Origin: Corbicula japonica
Taxonomy: Eukaryota > Mollusca > Bivalvia > Venerida > Cyrenidae
DNA length: 64,000 bases
Assembly (NCBI GenBank): GCA_038501625.1
Contig: JAZAYU010000263.1
Coordinates: 620,001 to 684,000 of the forward strand
Reading direction: 5' to 3'
In this document: one piece after another, positions 24,816-35,290 of the stretch
Numbering within the stretch: position 1 is the stretch's first letter
Layout: every line of letters begins with the position of its first letter
Made by a program: the position numbers and the translations under genes
The notes under the pieces: model-generated
Told to the model about the DNA's origin: nothing
Databases searched by the model: none
The model's input: the letters and a program-made list of their open reading frames with translations, nothing else

Positions 24816-24938
24816 CTTCAATTCCATTCCGTTTCCAATTCGATTGCGCTTCGATTGCGCTCCTAACAGGATCGGTTTGCGGTCCGCTTCCGATCCGCTT
24901 CCGATCCGGTTGTCAATTTCATGATTTTCAATACTGTA

Positions 24939-26337
24939 CATCCCTCCAGCTATTTCTAAACGATTATGGGCGCCATTGGGCTTTACTAAAACACGTCTTC
25001 ATAAATATCCATACATTGTGCATAATATGCAAACAGTTGCAATCAACTTTGATGAGTGGATGGGTATGTTGGTAGATTGGTTTTAATTCATCAAGGCAAC
25101 TTGATTATATGAAGTTTGAGACTTATGTTCTGTTTTCCCAGTGGCATTAAGCTTTATCACCGACCGTACCAATCTGTTACAACTTCGGTTCTTGTTTTTG
25201 TAAATCGTTTATAAAATTTTTGTCTGTGTAGGGAGAATGTGTTTTCTGAAAGTAGTTTTTTTCTCATTCGCCCATTCACCTTTTTCAGACCAAATATGAC
25301 ATGTAACAAAAACGTATGTGGGCATATTCCTAAATGCGTGATCAAAGATTACAATGATCTTTAATTACTGAATATTAACATATTTGTTGAACAAGGAAAG
25401 AATATCCGGATAACAAGATTTACAAATCGAGCAAGTTCCATTTCATGCATTTTGCTCTGAATTCTTCCGCACAGAAGAGGACAAATATATTAAATTGTGA
25501 ATTACTTAGTCTCCGAAAGTAAATCACATTTAAGTGTGCATAATAATTATACCGATATCTGACAGATACCATTTCCGGGTCGTCAAAGACGGTAATGCAA
25601 ATCCTTTAAACCTGTCAAAATTTAGATGACTACTAAATATTAGTACAGTAGTGTTTAAAGGATAACAAATTTGGCAAAGTTGATAAATGATAATTATATT
25701 TTAAACTGATTAAATTACTCGGATGAATGACAATGTAGGAGTTTTGTGTTTTAACTGTTATTGTTTGTTCTGCGATAATGGTTATATGTTCTAACGCATG
25801 CAACTTGAACATTCGCGGAGTAAATTGCTAAGAGAATTCCTGTTTTGATTAGAAGTAAATGTTGTGCATTTGTTATAAGACGCACAAATTCCAAACAGAA
25901 CAGAATATCAATATATAATGAAGTTATTTTTTGGCGGTAGTTGGGTCATGATATCAAATATGTTTTAAATTTTGACAACCAACTGAAATAAGATTATTCT
26001 GCCGAACTATTTTAAACTTAAGTAAATTATTTCATGTTTTAAGAAGCTGCGTTACTGATTTCTCCAAGTACATAATTAAAATATAGTAAAAGACGTTGAA
26101 AACGCAACTTCTGTCATCACGAAACATATTTTGTGTTAAAAGAAGTTGCGTTTCTAATTTATTTAAGTATATATAAAGTGTTACAAAACCCCATATTTAA
26201 CATTCCTTAAGAAGTTACTTTAATTTTAGGAAAAGAATGCCATACTCAAAATGAGTGTATTCAATTGAAAATAAATTTACATTGAGGAGAGTATAAATCT
26301 AACAGACTGACAAGATGGTTTGTTTTTGTTCTTTCAG
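24939..26337. other. unassigned AT-rich sequence
   Basis: No gene or named repeat was recognised. Confidence 0.5.
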
Positions 26338-26404
26338 CAGCAACTTGAATTTGCAGTTCAAACAATTGAGCAAGACATTTATGTTTTCTCTGACAAAGCA
26401 TTAT
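26338..26404 (+). CDS. candidate orphan exon
   Basis: A strong polypyrimidine acceptor (TTTTTGTTCTTTCAG) precedes 67 bases that are open in one frame and encode QQLEFAVQTIEQDIYVFSDK, then AL. They end at a GTAAGA donor. The peptide looks protein-like and amphipathic. No neighbouring exon of compatible phase was found, so this could be a decayed exon or a chance combination of splice-like signals. An alternative acceptor three bases downstream (CAGCAG) would keep the frame. No family is recognised. Confidence 0.25.
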
Positions 26405-26879
26405 GTAAGATTAAGAAAACAAGTTTACAACAAAACTTTGAGATATGGCCTTGGCAATCAGACGATGGAGTGAACTCTTCTCGCAATTATCTGACCTGAG
26501 AAAACTTACAATCTCATATGTTTCGTTCGTTTTCCTATTTATGGAAGTCATATCATCTAGCTATATTGAAATCTATTTAGGTCGCGATATTGACAGTTTC
26601 GGCAATACTTTTAATTAAATGACGAGACAAAATGACTCTTCACTTTTTTTCTAGAAGGAGGTCTAACAATGTCATAAAGCCAGAAAGCAATTTCTAAAAC
26701 GATTTTTCTATAAGTAAATTGAGAGCACTATTTGTCTGGTGTCTCACCCATTATTTCGAGAAACCCTGTAAGTCCTCGCAGTTATATACTGAGTGCCAAT
26801 GAAAACGCAATACTTTACCTTGTGGAATATTTTCGATGTATTGAAAAGTTTAATAGATTCGCAAAAATAGATCCGTTTT

Positions 26880-27238
26880 AAAATGAATAATAGATGAAAA
26901 TGGAACTTTGAAAGCCGCCAAACACAACAAATATGAAACTATTGCATGCTCGGTTTGATTGAGCCTGTTCATGGGCATTAATGAATATGCATATTACTGC
27001 CCACGCCGCGTAACTACGGGTTGAGCGCAACTCAATATTTACACCAATAAACAGTGCCATATTGATCCATCCCAAACGATGGTATGCATATGGCGGTGAA
27101 CATGAAACCTTCAATACGGTATTTTCAGATTAATACCATTCCTTGTTCAGCGGCGTATGGTCCCCAGATAAAAGAATGGGTTTGCCCGAAACGAGAAAAC
27201 AATGGGCTCTAAACAAAATAGAATTTTGACAGGGGATG
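26880..27238 (+). repeat. R1 repeat copy (long core)
   Basis: A complete-looking R1 core containing AATAGATGAAAATGGAAC, CTCGGTTTGATTGAGCCTG, GGGTTGAGCGCAACTCAATA and CCTTGTTCAGCGGCGTATGG. It stops at TTTTGACAGGGGATG and directly abuts a Tc1-type transposase fragment in the opposite orientation. Confidence 0.82.
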
Positions 27239-27354
27239 TCGTTGGGCCAAGCGAGTAATTGTTGACGGTGAGCGATTTCACCTCGAGACATACCTCCTTG
27301 GAGCAAGTCTAAAATCGCATGTCGCTGGTTGTCTAAAAGTCTTGGCATTTTCAC
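27239..27354 (-). pseudogene. truncated Tc1-type transposase N-terminus
   Basis: The - strand frame starting at 27354 encodes MKMPRLLDNQRHAILDLLQG and then GMSRGEIAH. This resembles the start of the helix-turn-helix of Tc1/mariner transposases; compare MPRLSNEERHQALGRLNAG in the element at 28509. Only about 35 residues remain before the frame runs into R1 sequence. No catalytic residues are present. It is a fragment of a different subfamily from the one at 28206-29737. Confidence 0.55.
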
Positions 27355-27935
27355 GTTTGTATAGATTTAAACTTAAAAACTGAAGATGGGATTTGTGTAG
27401 CCGTTTGTAAAGGTTTACGAATGGACTTGTTTTGAGGTTATTTATGCATTTCTACATGCCAAAACGAGACTTTCATGCGTTTGTACGGGGTTACTGTAGG
27501 AGAAAAAGTTAAAACAAATTCAGTGGACAATAAACGCATCGATTGGTTAATTGTTTATTTTAAAACACATATACCTTTGCCAATTTATTTAACTTTTACA
27601 CACATCAAAAATATTCCAAAAAATAAAGTGTTGCGTTTTCATTGGCACTCAGTATATTTCTCTAACATCATGACATATCAAATCGATATCTTTTTGAAAG
27701 ATACACATTATTATTGTCATTAAACAACTCCTAAACAGATATAATTGATACTGTACTTAAATTAATCATTACTTATTAGGTGATACGGATAGTTATTTTT
27801 ATAAATGTTGTACGAATAATATCAACTGTTTTAATTTAGCATGTTAGCATGAACACACTTGACATTATTCTTTGAACGAATTCTTTGTCTAATTTGTATT
27901 CATTTACCAAAAATTCATTTTTAATCATCTTAATA
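27355..27935. other. unassigned AT-rich sequence
   Basis: No feature recognised. The open frame at 27475-27723 has no recognisable domain. Confidence 0.5.
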
Positions 27936-28205
27936 TACAGTACTGAAAATCACGAAATTTACAGTCGCATCGGAAGCGGACCGCAATCCGATCCAGTTAG
28001 AAGCGCAAGTGATGCTCAATCGAATTGGAAACGGAATGGAATCGAAACGAATCGTTTTGAGCGTTTGGATCGCTTGGAGTGAAAAGACCGGAGCGTTTTG
28101 ACCGGATCGGAATCACTTCGAGCGTTAGGATTGCTTGGAGTGAACAGACCGGAGCGTTTTGACCGGATCGGATCGCCTCTGTTAATAGTTTTTCAGTTAC
28201 ATATA

Positions 28206-29737
28206 AACTGAGCAAAAATAAAGACTTGACACTGTTAAATTTTCATTTTTGTTTCTTTTACTGTTCGATCAAATATTTTGAACAGTTTGCATAGCAAATG
28301 AAAACGTTGTGACTGCGTGAAATTCGTGAAATTGTACAGTCACGTGCATTCCGTGACCGTGTAGACCTGTAACACGGAAAACGGGAAATGGACGTACTGA
28401 CACAAAGTTGAGCTGCCATTTGGTGGACGTTTTCTTAAACTGAATACCTATAGAGGAGTTTGGCCGAAAAAAACAAATTGAAATTTGTATTTTTAAAATT
28501 TTGAGCAAATGCCGCGTCTGTCAAATGAAGAACGTCATCAAGCTTTAGGAAGGCTCAATGCTGGCCAACCTGTAGCCGTTGTGGCAAGAGCCTTTAATTG
28601 TTCCAGACACACTATTTCTAGTCTACGGACGCGAGTCTATCAAACTGAAACAGTTGCCAACCGCCCGAGGCCAGGAGCCTCACGTGTGACGTCACGTTGG
28701 GATGATCAAGCAATACGATTACGTCATCTTCGCAACAGATTTCTGACTGCGACTTCTACAAGCAGAGAATTGTTTGATGGAAGAATAACTGCTCAAACTG
28801 TAAGAAACCGCTTGCATGCCGCTGGACTTCGCCTTCGGAGACTCTATAGTGGACCAATTTTAACACCGCTTCATCGCCGCAACCGACTGGTGTGGACCAC
28901 AAGACATTTAAGGTTCAACCAAAAACAGTGGAATTAAATTGTCTAAAGCGATGAATCCCGATTCACATTGAGATTTACCGACGGCAGGGCCCGAGTGTAC
29001 CGCAGGCGAGGTGAACGTCACGCTCAAGTCTGCGTCCGTGACGTTGACCGATTTGGCGGTGGCAGCGTCATGGTTTGGGGCTGTTTTTGTGCACACGGAC
29101 GTTCTCCTCTTGTTATTGTCCAAGGCAACTTAAGTGCTGCCCAGTACAGGGATCAGATTTAGCAACCTGTTCTTCTTCCGTTTATGCAGAGACATGGCCC
29201 TGGATTAACGTTCCAACACGACAACGCTAGACCCCACACGGCAGTTCTTACGCAGAACTTTCTGAGAAATGCCGGTCCTAGAATGGCCGTCGCGTAGTCC
29301 TGACCTCAATCCGATCGAACACATCTGGGACGAGCTAGGTCGACGTGTTCGTCAAGAAGTCAATTCACCGCAGACGTTGCAAGATCTTCAACGTGCCCTT
29401 GATGAACAATGGAGACGTCTTCCGCAGGCAGTGGTCACAAACGTTCTGAGATCCACGAGGAGACGTTGTGTGGCTGTAAGAGACGCTAGAGGTGGACACA
29501 AGCTTTACTAAATACCTCGATTCCACGGTTCTTTATTCTGTCTACTTTATTTTAGAGGGTAGTCCTACATCATTAACGTTAATTCACGTTAAAGACAAAC
29601 TGTGAGATACATTTTAGTTTTCTGCTGATGTCAAGATGGTCTGTGCACAGATTACAACTTAAGTCATTGTCTTAAAAGTAATATTAAAATTTTGGTCACA
29701 AAAATACAAAGTGCCAAGTTTTCATTTTTGCTCAGCA
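28206..29737 (+). mobile_element. Tc1-family transposon (decayed)
   Basis: A 1532-bp element flanked by TA (28204-28205 and 29738-29739). The terminal inverted repeats begin AACTGAGCAAAAATAAAGAC on the left and, on the reverse complement of the right, TGCTGAGCAAAAATGAAAAC; pairing continues through CTTGACACT against CTTGGCACT. It encodes one transposase pseudogene. Its GC content is higher than its surroundings. The uninterrupted paralogous repeat copy at 23783-24938 supports the insertion point. Confidence 0.93.
28509..29511 (+). pseudogene. Tc1-type transposase pseudogene
   Basis: It starts with MPRLSNEERHQALGRLNAGQ, and the helix-turn-helix region covers about the first 110 codons. The DDE core follows: SDESRF (first Asp near 28953), QHDNARPH (second Asp near 29217) and SPDLNPIEHIWDEL (third acidic residue Glu), consistent with a DD34E Tc1 enzyme. 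The normal role is cut-and-paste transposition at TA. Breaks visible: in-frame stops at about 28935, 28944 and 29160, and a one-base frameshift near 29265 just before VLEWPSRSPDLN. The - strand frame at 28908-29123 is a shadow of it. Confidence 0.92.
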
Positions 29738-29950
29738 TATATGTAGTAGCGATCCAAATCGCTTCTTCCGATTCTTTTAACGACTCTAAACGAAGCGATT
29801 TTTGAAAATAATTTAATTGAGTTTTCTGCTATCAAACACTAGTAATAGTAATTAAAAAAATAATTATACGATAATTTGGAAATAAAACTGAAGACTTCTA
29901 ATAGAAAATGATGTGTTTGCCATTCAAACGCACGGTATTATTGAAATTAA

Positions 29951-30169
29951 GGTAGTTCGCGCCCATGGCCGAAAAACGACGTCAAAAAATGAAATTTAAA
30001 ATAGACACTTGAAACTTGGCATCAAGTCGTAAAAATCATTTTCCCGTTGCCTTGTTACCAAATATTGGGAATGACGTCGAGCGCTTTCGAATCAGACGCG
30101 CCACCTGGCGGTAGCTGTCTTCAAACGCAAGCGTTTCACTGTAACGTGAATAACTTTGCAAACAAAAGA
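29951..30169 (+). repeat. TTAA-adjoining sequence of inserted element
   Basis: It begins GGTAGTTCGCGCCC directly after TTAA at the breakpoint of the GATCCG copy. The same TTAAGGTAGT start is found on the intronic element at 55050-55252. No matching right end (CTACC followed by TTAA) was found nearby, so its extent is unknown. Confidence 0.5.
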
Positions 30170-30865
30170 GTTAAATCTTTTGCAAAAATTGCTTCCGAAA
30201 GAAAATCTATTTGCCTACGTTTTCGTGTATAAAATTCAAACACAGTTTCATTTCACGGACATTTTAAACGACGTCAAACATTAAAAAGTCGAAATTTTAC
30301 GCTTAAAGTGCGATCTAGACGTAAGCTAATTTTTCCCCAAAACGGTGTGGTAGAAGTTTTTCATTCTTTCACAAAATTTTGTTGGACGTATATTAACTCG
30401 AATTAGAAAATAAAAATGATAGGTCATCGGTCTAGATTTTCTGTTATTTTTCTTTAAAAATACGCATTACGTCGCTAAACATGACGTTTTTTTCCGCGAC
30501 GTTCAGAAATACCAACTAAATGTTGTTTGATGTATACACATTGAGTCAGTCGTCCACGGCATATTAACTCCTCAAAATAATTTAAGGTTCACTAAAAACT
30601 GATGTTTATTTTAAAAATTACGTAGTGGTTCATTTTGAAATATTACTTTAAAAATTTGTTTCACTAACGAGCAATATAGCGACGTATAAATATACGATCT
30701 TTTTAAATTTTGATCTGAACGTATTTTCTCCACACTTTTCTATAAAGCAATCAATTCTGGTGTGCCTATTTGAATGAGTATTTATGAATTTTAAATTTAA
30801 GATTTCAAATTTAAGCGCTCACAAAAAACTATCGCTCAGACCGTATTAAATCTAGAACATAACAG
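30170..30865 (+). repeat. R5 inverted repeat, left arm
   Basis: It matches 33970-34650 in reverse complement over about 690 bases. Shared blocks include TTAAATCTTTTGCAAAAATT, AAAATCTATTTGCCTACG and GAAGTTTTTCATTCTTTCAC. Divergence is substantial, with indels. Similarity starts abruptly at 30170, which differs from the TTAA junction, so this may be a separate repeat. Confidence 0.75.
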
Positions 30866-30885
30866 AACACAACTTAATTCTTTAA

Positions 30886-30921
30886 GTGAGGGTTCGCTCC
30901 CAGCTAGAGACACTATCATTT
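30886..30921 (+). repeat. SINE 3' remnant
   Basis: GGGTTCGCTCCCAGCTAGAG is followed by ACACTATCATTTTTT. This is the B box and tail of the SINE seen at 9361-9453, without its A-box half. Confidence 0.65.
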
Positions 30922-30937
30922 TTTATACCGTCTAAAT

Positions 30938-31165
30938 TACAGTACAGCTCGGGAGTTTTTTTACATTTTCCTCGCGCCCTCCGCGGACCCAACTCGTTTA
31001 ACGCGTATTTTCTCCGAGGAAAAACGCGGGGATTGCCCGCGCGGACCTTGTTATTCAGCGCGGACTAGCGGGACAGTTTGTCTTTACAAAACATGACGCG
31101 GAGGAACTCCGCGTAGTATGCCGGTGGAACGCGGCGTTATTTATATCGCTACACTTTCGTACAAT
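30938..31165 (+). repeat. GC-rich dispersed repeat, copy 2
   Basis: Nearly identical to 35-261 with the same end points, separated by about 30.9 kb. It directly follows the SINE remnant. The close similarity argues for recent movement or conversion. Confidence 0.85.
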
Positions 31166-31329
31166 TGTCATTATATTTGATTTTTTTTGCAGGTACAGTA
31201 TTAGGCTGGTATAATTTTTCACGATGTGTTAAATTATGTTTGTTTGTTACGTTTGTTTACGTTAACTTTGTTGTTTTTCAGGTATTTATAACTTCCGTCG
31301 TTACATTACTTTGTTTACGTTTTCAAGTT

Positions 31330-31411
31330 GTTGAGTTTTAAACCTTATATTAACATTTGTTTTTGAAATTGTTGAGTTTTAAACCTTATATTAACATTTT
31401 TAACTTTATGT
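31330..31411 (+). repeat. 41-bp tandem duplication
   Basis: GTTGAGTTTTAAACCTTATA followed by TTAACATTT occurs at 31330 and again at 31371. Confidence 0.85.
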
Positions 31412-32097
31412 TATCATTAAATTGCTGCAGAATTATTTGTTCGCTTGTACAGTAACATGCAGCTCAGTATTAATTTAATTTTAAAACCTAATATTATTTT
31501 GTTCTTCCATTTGAATTTTAAGAAAACAGAAAAAATACGAATAAGAATATGCTAAAGCTATGAACTTTTATACTAAAGCTGTATTGTAAATACCAGCAAA
31601 TTACCCACCAAGCTCCATTTCATTGAGAATTTTACAATAATAAATATGTACTGTGTACAGTAGGCCTTTGTGAAGCGTATGATAGAAAGAAAGTTGCATG
31701 CAGTGTCACGAAAAGTAACGTCAATGTTTACGAATCTTAATGAAAATCATTACATTATACTCGGACTTGTTACCGACGAGCCGTTGCTCAGCCCCGTCCG
31801 CAAATACAAAAATTCCAAACAAGCAATTATCTTTCAAACAAATTTAAATTATCATGTACATGTACATCATATTGATTGTTGGACGCCGATCATTGAACTT
31901 TCGTTTCAGTCCATACCTGAAATAATAATGTAATAAATATTATTGATTTATCTTTTACATAGAACGTAGTACGTAAAAATAAATAATAAAATGTATTTTA
32001 TTGAAATAAATATACATGTTCATTTTGTAAATTATGACATGACTCTATACATTTATTAAAGCAAATTTGATGATAATAATAGTAATCCTAACAGGCA
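31412..32097. other. unassigned AT-rich sequence
   Basis: An 87-codon frame at 31670-31933 (+) has no recognised domain. Nothing else seen. Confidence 0.45.
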
Positions 32098-32268
32098 ATG
32101 CCCCCGCGTTGCCGCGATAAAGTACGCCGAGGCACTCGGAGTTTCTGCCTGGGGCTGTCCGCGGAGTTAAAACGCGGGGAATTGAGGCTAAACGCGGGGC
32201 AGCGCGGACTAAAGCAGTCAAGTCCGCGTAGCGAGGACTTTGGTTGGAAACACCCGAGCTGTACTGTA
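32098..32268 (-). repeat. GC-rich dispersed repeat, diverged copy 3
   Basis: In reverse complement it starts TACAGTACAGCTCGGG like copies 1 and 2, then keeps only the style of the interior (CGCGGACT, CCCCGCGTTT) with a different arrangement. It may be a related subfamily. The open frames on both strands here reflect its low stop-codon density. Confidence 0.6.
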
Positions 32269-33969
32269 GTAGATGGGGACCCGCACAAGCACAGAATCTA
32301 TCTAAGGCATGCCTGTAGCGATCGGACATGATACTCTGACTAATCTACCTTCTTATAATGTTCTCCATACCGTATTGTTGAAAAACGACATGATGAAAAG
32401 CCGCAGCATGTTCAAATGCTTCTACACGGGAAGTTTCATAAAAATTAAGTTTCATTATACTTCATTAGCAGGCTTAACCACGAGCAGTTGAAGAAAAGTC
32501 CACCTTTGTGACATCAAAACGCTAGCAGAGTGGTTCATTAAATCGTCCATCCATCAAAAGATATTATTTTTTTAAATATTTTTTAGGGGGTGAGGGGGGT
32601 ATGAAGCGATCATCACAGATACGTAAACTCATGTGGGCATTTAAAAATTCGTTTTCTTTTGTTTAATTTTTACAAATTTATGTAAATAAAAGTTAATGGA
32701 ATATTTAGATCTTGATATTTCTTTTGACTGATCTAACGGGTCTTACCATATGCAAAATAAAGATACATTAGTAACATTCATTTATGCAAAGTTTCATTGA
32801 ACGGTATTTACCGTTTTTTGAAATTTTGAAATGTTTCTTTTTTATCAATGAACGTGCAAGGAGCATTGTAGCGGAACATTAAGGCTTGTTTATCGATTTG
32901 TGTACATATCAGGGCTTATTTTAAAAAAGAAAACTCAACTTTAGATGCTCATATAACTGCTCCGGCGTCAGACAAAAGAATAGCTCGAAATTGCGCTTTT
33001 TCTTCAATAAAACGGCGAACCTATTATTTTAATTGTATTGATAGTTGAACGTATTAATTTGCAGTTATGAATTCCACAATTTTAAAGTTAAATGTTTCAA
33101 TACTTCTTAAACTTTGTAAATATTTTAGTTTAATTAATGCAAATGACATTTATTATCCTTGTCGATATTAACGGATTTTTATATAACCAGAAACAAATAA
33201 TTAGAATGTTTTAAAAGACACTTCATCTTAATAATATGAAAGTAGCGAGTTGTGGTTATTTCAGTTGACATGTAGGAACCGCGACAAAACACTGAATGAA
33301 AAGGGGCTTCTGTTTAGCATCAATATTTATATAAATCGGCAAGCATTTTTAATTTAGAATTAAGTTCCTGAATTTCGTTTAGACAAGCAATCATTTTCAA
33401 TATTTTCATTTTCTAACAATCAGGCGTGACTTCCTGTTACTGGTCCGCAAATACCCTGCACAAAATCATTTAGGCCTGGTCACCAATATTTAGTGGTCTA
33501 TAACCTGCATGTTTTGTATTCGTCTTTACCGTGGTTTCATTTAATTTCGCGAGGACATAGAGTCGCGCAAAAGTTGCAAAGGATATATCGGGCATCAATT
33601 CGCGGAGTTGTATATTGCTTTTCAGATATATATTAAATATTATATTTTGGCTCGGGTTTAAATTCGTGCATTTACCCTAACGCGAAATACGTTTATTTTA
33701 ACCTGTGTGGAATATAATGATGCCACATTATATGAGCGCGCTTGTTTTCATAATTTTATGTATTGGAACATAGTTATGAATAAGCATCCTATTCTCCCAC
33801 ACCATTTGTCATTTTTGTTTGTTTAGAGTTTCCAAAATGTCAAGTGGAAGAACCACAAGCCGTTTAAGGCAAATGAATTTTATTCGCATTAAACAAAAAT
33901 CAAATTTCACAAGTTTAGGAGTAATGAAACTTTAAATTCAAAATTAAAAGTCTGGAATTCATAACTTTT
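32269..33969. other. unassigned AT-rich sequence
   Basis: No gene was recognised. The one repeat trace is at 33468-33500 (CACCAATATTTAGTGGTCTA), which recurs inverted at 58493-58525. Confidence 0.5.
33468..33500 (+). repeat. 33-bp dispersed repeat fragment
   Basis: The 33 bases around CACCAATATTTAGTGGTCTA match the reverse complement of 58493-58525 with about one mismatch. It may be the terminus of an element whose bodies have diverged. Confidence 0.5.
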
Positions 33970-34650
33970 CATAACGTTTAACAAAAACTTTTGATTTAAC
34001 GGCCGTACGATTAATAGTTTTATTTCAATTGTAAGCGTTTAAATTTAAAATCCATAAATACACTTCAAAAAGGACCATCATAATTGAATGATTTTATAGA
34101 AAAGTGCGGGCTAAAATATGTTTAGATCTAATAAGATCGTACATTTAATACGCTATATGACTTGCTTATAAAACATTTTTTAAGAAACATTAAAAAGATT
34201 ATCACAACGTTATTTTTAAAATAAACATCAGTTTTAATGGAAATGAAATGATTTTTAGGAGTATAAATGACTAACTCTATACTTTTACATGAAACAACCA
34301 TTAGTTGGAATTTCTGAACGTCGGGGAAAAAACGTTATTTTTAGCGACGTACTGTGTATATTTTAAGAAAAAATACAGAATATCTAGACCGATGACCTAT
34401 AGTTTTTACTTTTTAATTCCATTTCATACACGTCCAACAAAATTTTGTGAAAGAATGAAAAACTTCTACCACACCGTTAAAAATAGCTTATGTTTAGATC
34501 GCACTCCAGTCTTAAAGCGTAAAATTTCGACTTTTTAATGTTTGACGTCGTTTAAAATGTGCGTGAAATAAAACTTCGTTTGAATTTTATACACGAAAAC
34601 GTAGGCAAATAGATTTTCTTTCGGAAACAATTTTTGCAAAAGATTTAAGG
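33970..34650 (-). repeat. R5 inverted repeat, right arm
   Basis: Reverse-complement partner of 30170-30865. The 77-codon frame at 34305-34538 is inside it and is not preserved in the other arm. Confidence 0.75.
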
Positions 34651-34821
34651 CAGATTGCTGGCTTGAGTGCGCATGTGCCAATTGACGTAAATTGACAAGT
34701 TGTCGCAAAAGTAAAAAAGTCATTATTTTGAACATTTTTGTTCTGATAAGTACATATGGAGCAATAAAATCAGCAATAAAGTTTAACTGATGTCAAATTC
34801 TTATTTGTTTCGCCGATGCTT

Positions 34822-35031
34822 TTACATATTTTGTTCGCGACAATCACCGTAATCAAAAGTTGGAGAGCATTTATTTTTACTTCCGTTGTGGCAAATTTTG
34901 ACTTGCCGAATGCATTTTTCAAACAGTTCTTGAGTTAAGATGAGCATGGCTTGCGTAAACCGGTCTAGCTTTGTGGAAAGATAAATTCTTTCCTTCATTA
35001 CTTGAACTTTCCGCAAAAATCGATTTTTCAC
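34822..35031 (-). pseudogene. possible histone-fold-like fragment (CHRAC1/NF-YC type)
   Basis: The - strand frame encodes 69 residues beginning MKNRFLRKVQVMKERIYL. It continues through LTQELFEKCIRQVK to a conserved-looking TFDYGD. The spacing of the helical A..LTQELFEKC stretch and the T-Y-x-D motif resembles the histone fold of CHRAC1/NF-YC-like proteins. The normal lead-in is incomplete, and the frame diverges directly after the TFDYGD motif, ending seven codons later. It could be a retrocopy fragment, a lone exon or chance. The resemblance is from memory only. Confidence 0.25.
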
Positions 35032-35204
35032 AACAAGTTAAAGAAACAGTCACCAAGGTCAAACTGTTGCCACGGACGATGCAGAAAATTTGACAACATT
35101 TTTTATTTCTCATGGAAATTTTACAAACATCATGGATTTTGTACCGTTTTCTTGACTAGAAGAATAATTAAGTGGATAGGTACTCTGTTAGTTGGATTGG
35201 AAAT

Positions 35205-35290
35205 ATGGAACAGACCAGCAGAAGATTGGAACAGACCAGCAGAAGAGTTCAGATAAATCAGACCAACAGAACAGAAGAGTTCAGAGATCT
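35205..35290 (+). repeat. short direct repeats
   Basis: GGAACAGACCAGCAGAAGA occurs twice, followed by looser variants (AGACCAACAGAACAGAAGAG). Confidence 0.7.

Larger units (their letters stand above)
23783..24938. mobile_element. 1.16-kb GATCCG-rich inverted-repeat element, copy 1
   Basis: The outer ends are inverted repeats of about 29 bases: TACAGTACTGAACATGATAA on the left, and the reverse complement of the right end begins TACAGTATTGAAAATCATGA. Inside both ends lie arrays rich in CCGATTCCGATCCG: an 82-bp unit repeated twice (23936-24099) and a 61-bp unit repeated three times (24633-24815). No transposase frame is present, so it is likely non-autonomous. A second copy, inverted and truncated, lies at 27936-29950. 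The uninterrupted sequence near 24583-24598 is the empty equivalent of the Tc1 insertion there. Confidence 0.8.
27936..29950 (-). mobile_element. GATCCG-rich element, copy 2, interrupted by Tc1
   Basis: The left end TACAGTACTGAAAATCACGA and the GATCCG arrays correspond to the right end of copy 1 (24938 downward), so this copy is inverted relative to it. Similarity runs to 28205, is broken by the Tc1 element, and resumes at 29738 with GTAGTAGCGATCC. It ends exactly at a TTAA (29947-29950), where unrelated sequence beginning GGTAGTTCGCGCCC starts. Copy 1 continues through that TTAA uninterrupted, so the rest of copy 2 is missing or displaced. Confidence 0.8.

Noticed and set aside
28908..29123. 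71-codon - strand frame
   Set aside because: Antisense shadow of the Tc1 transposase pseudogene.
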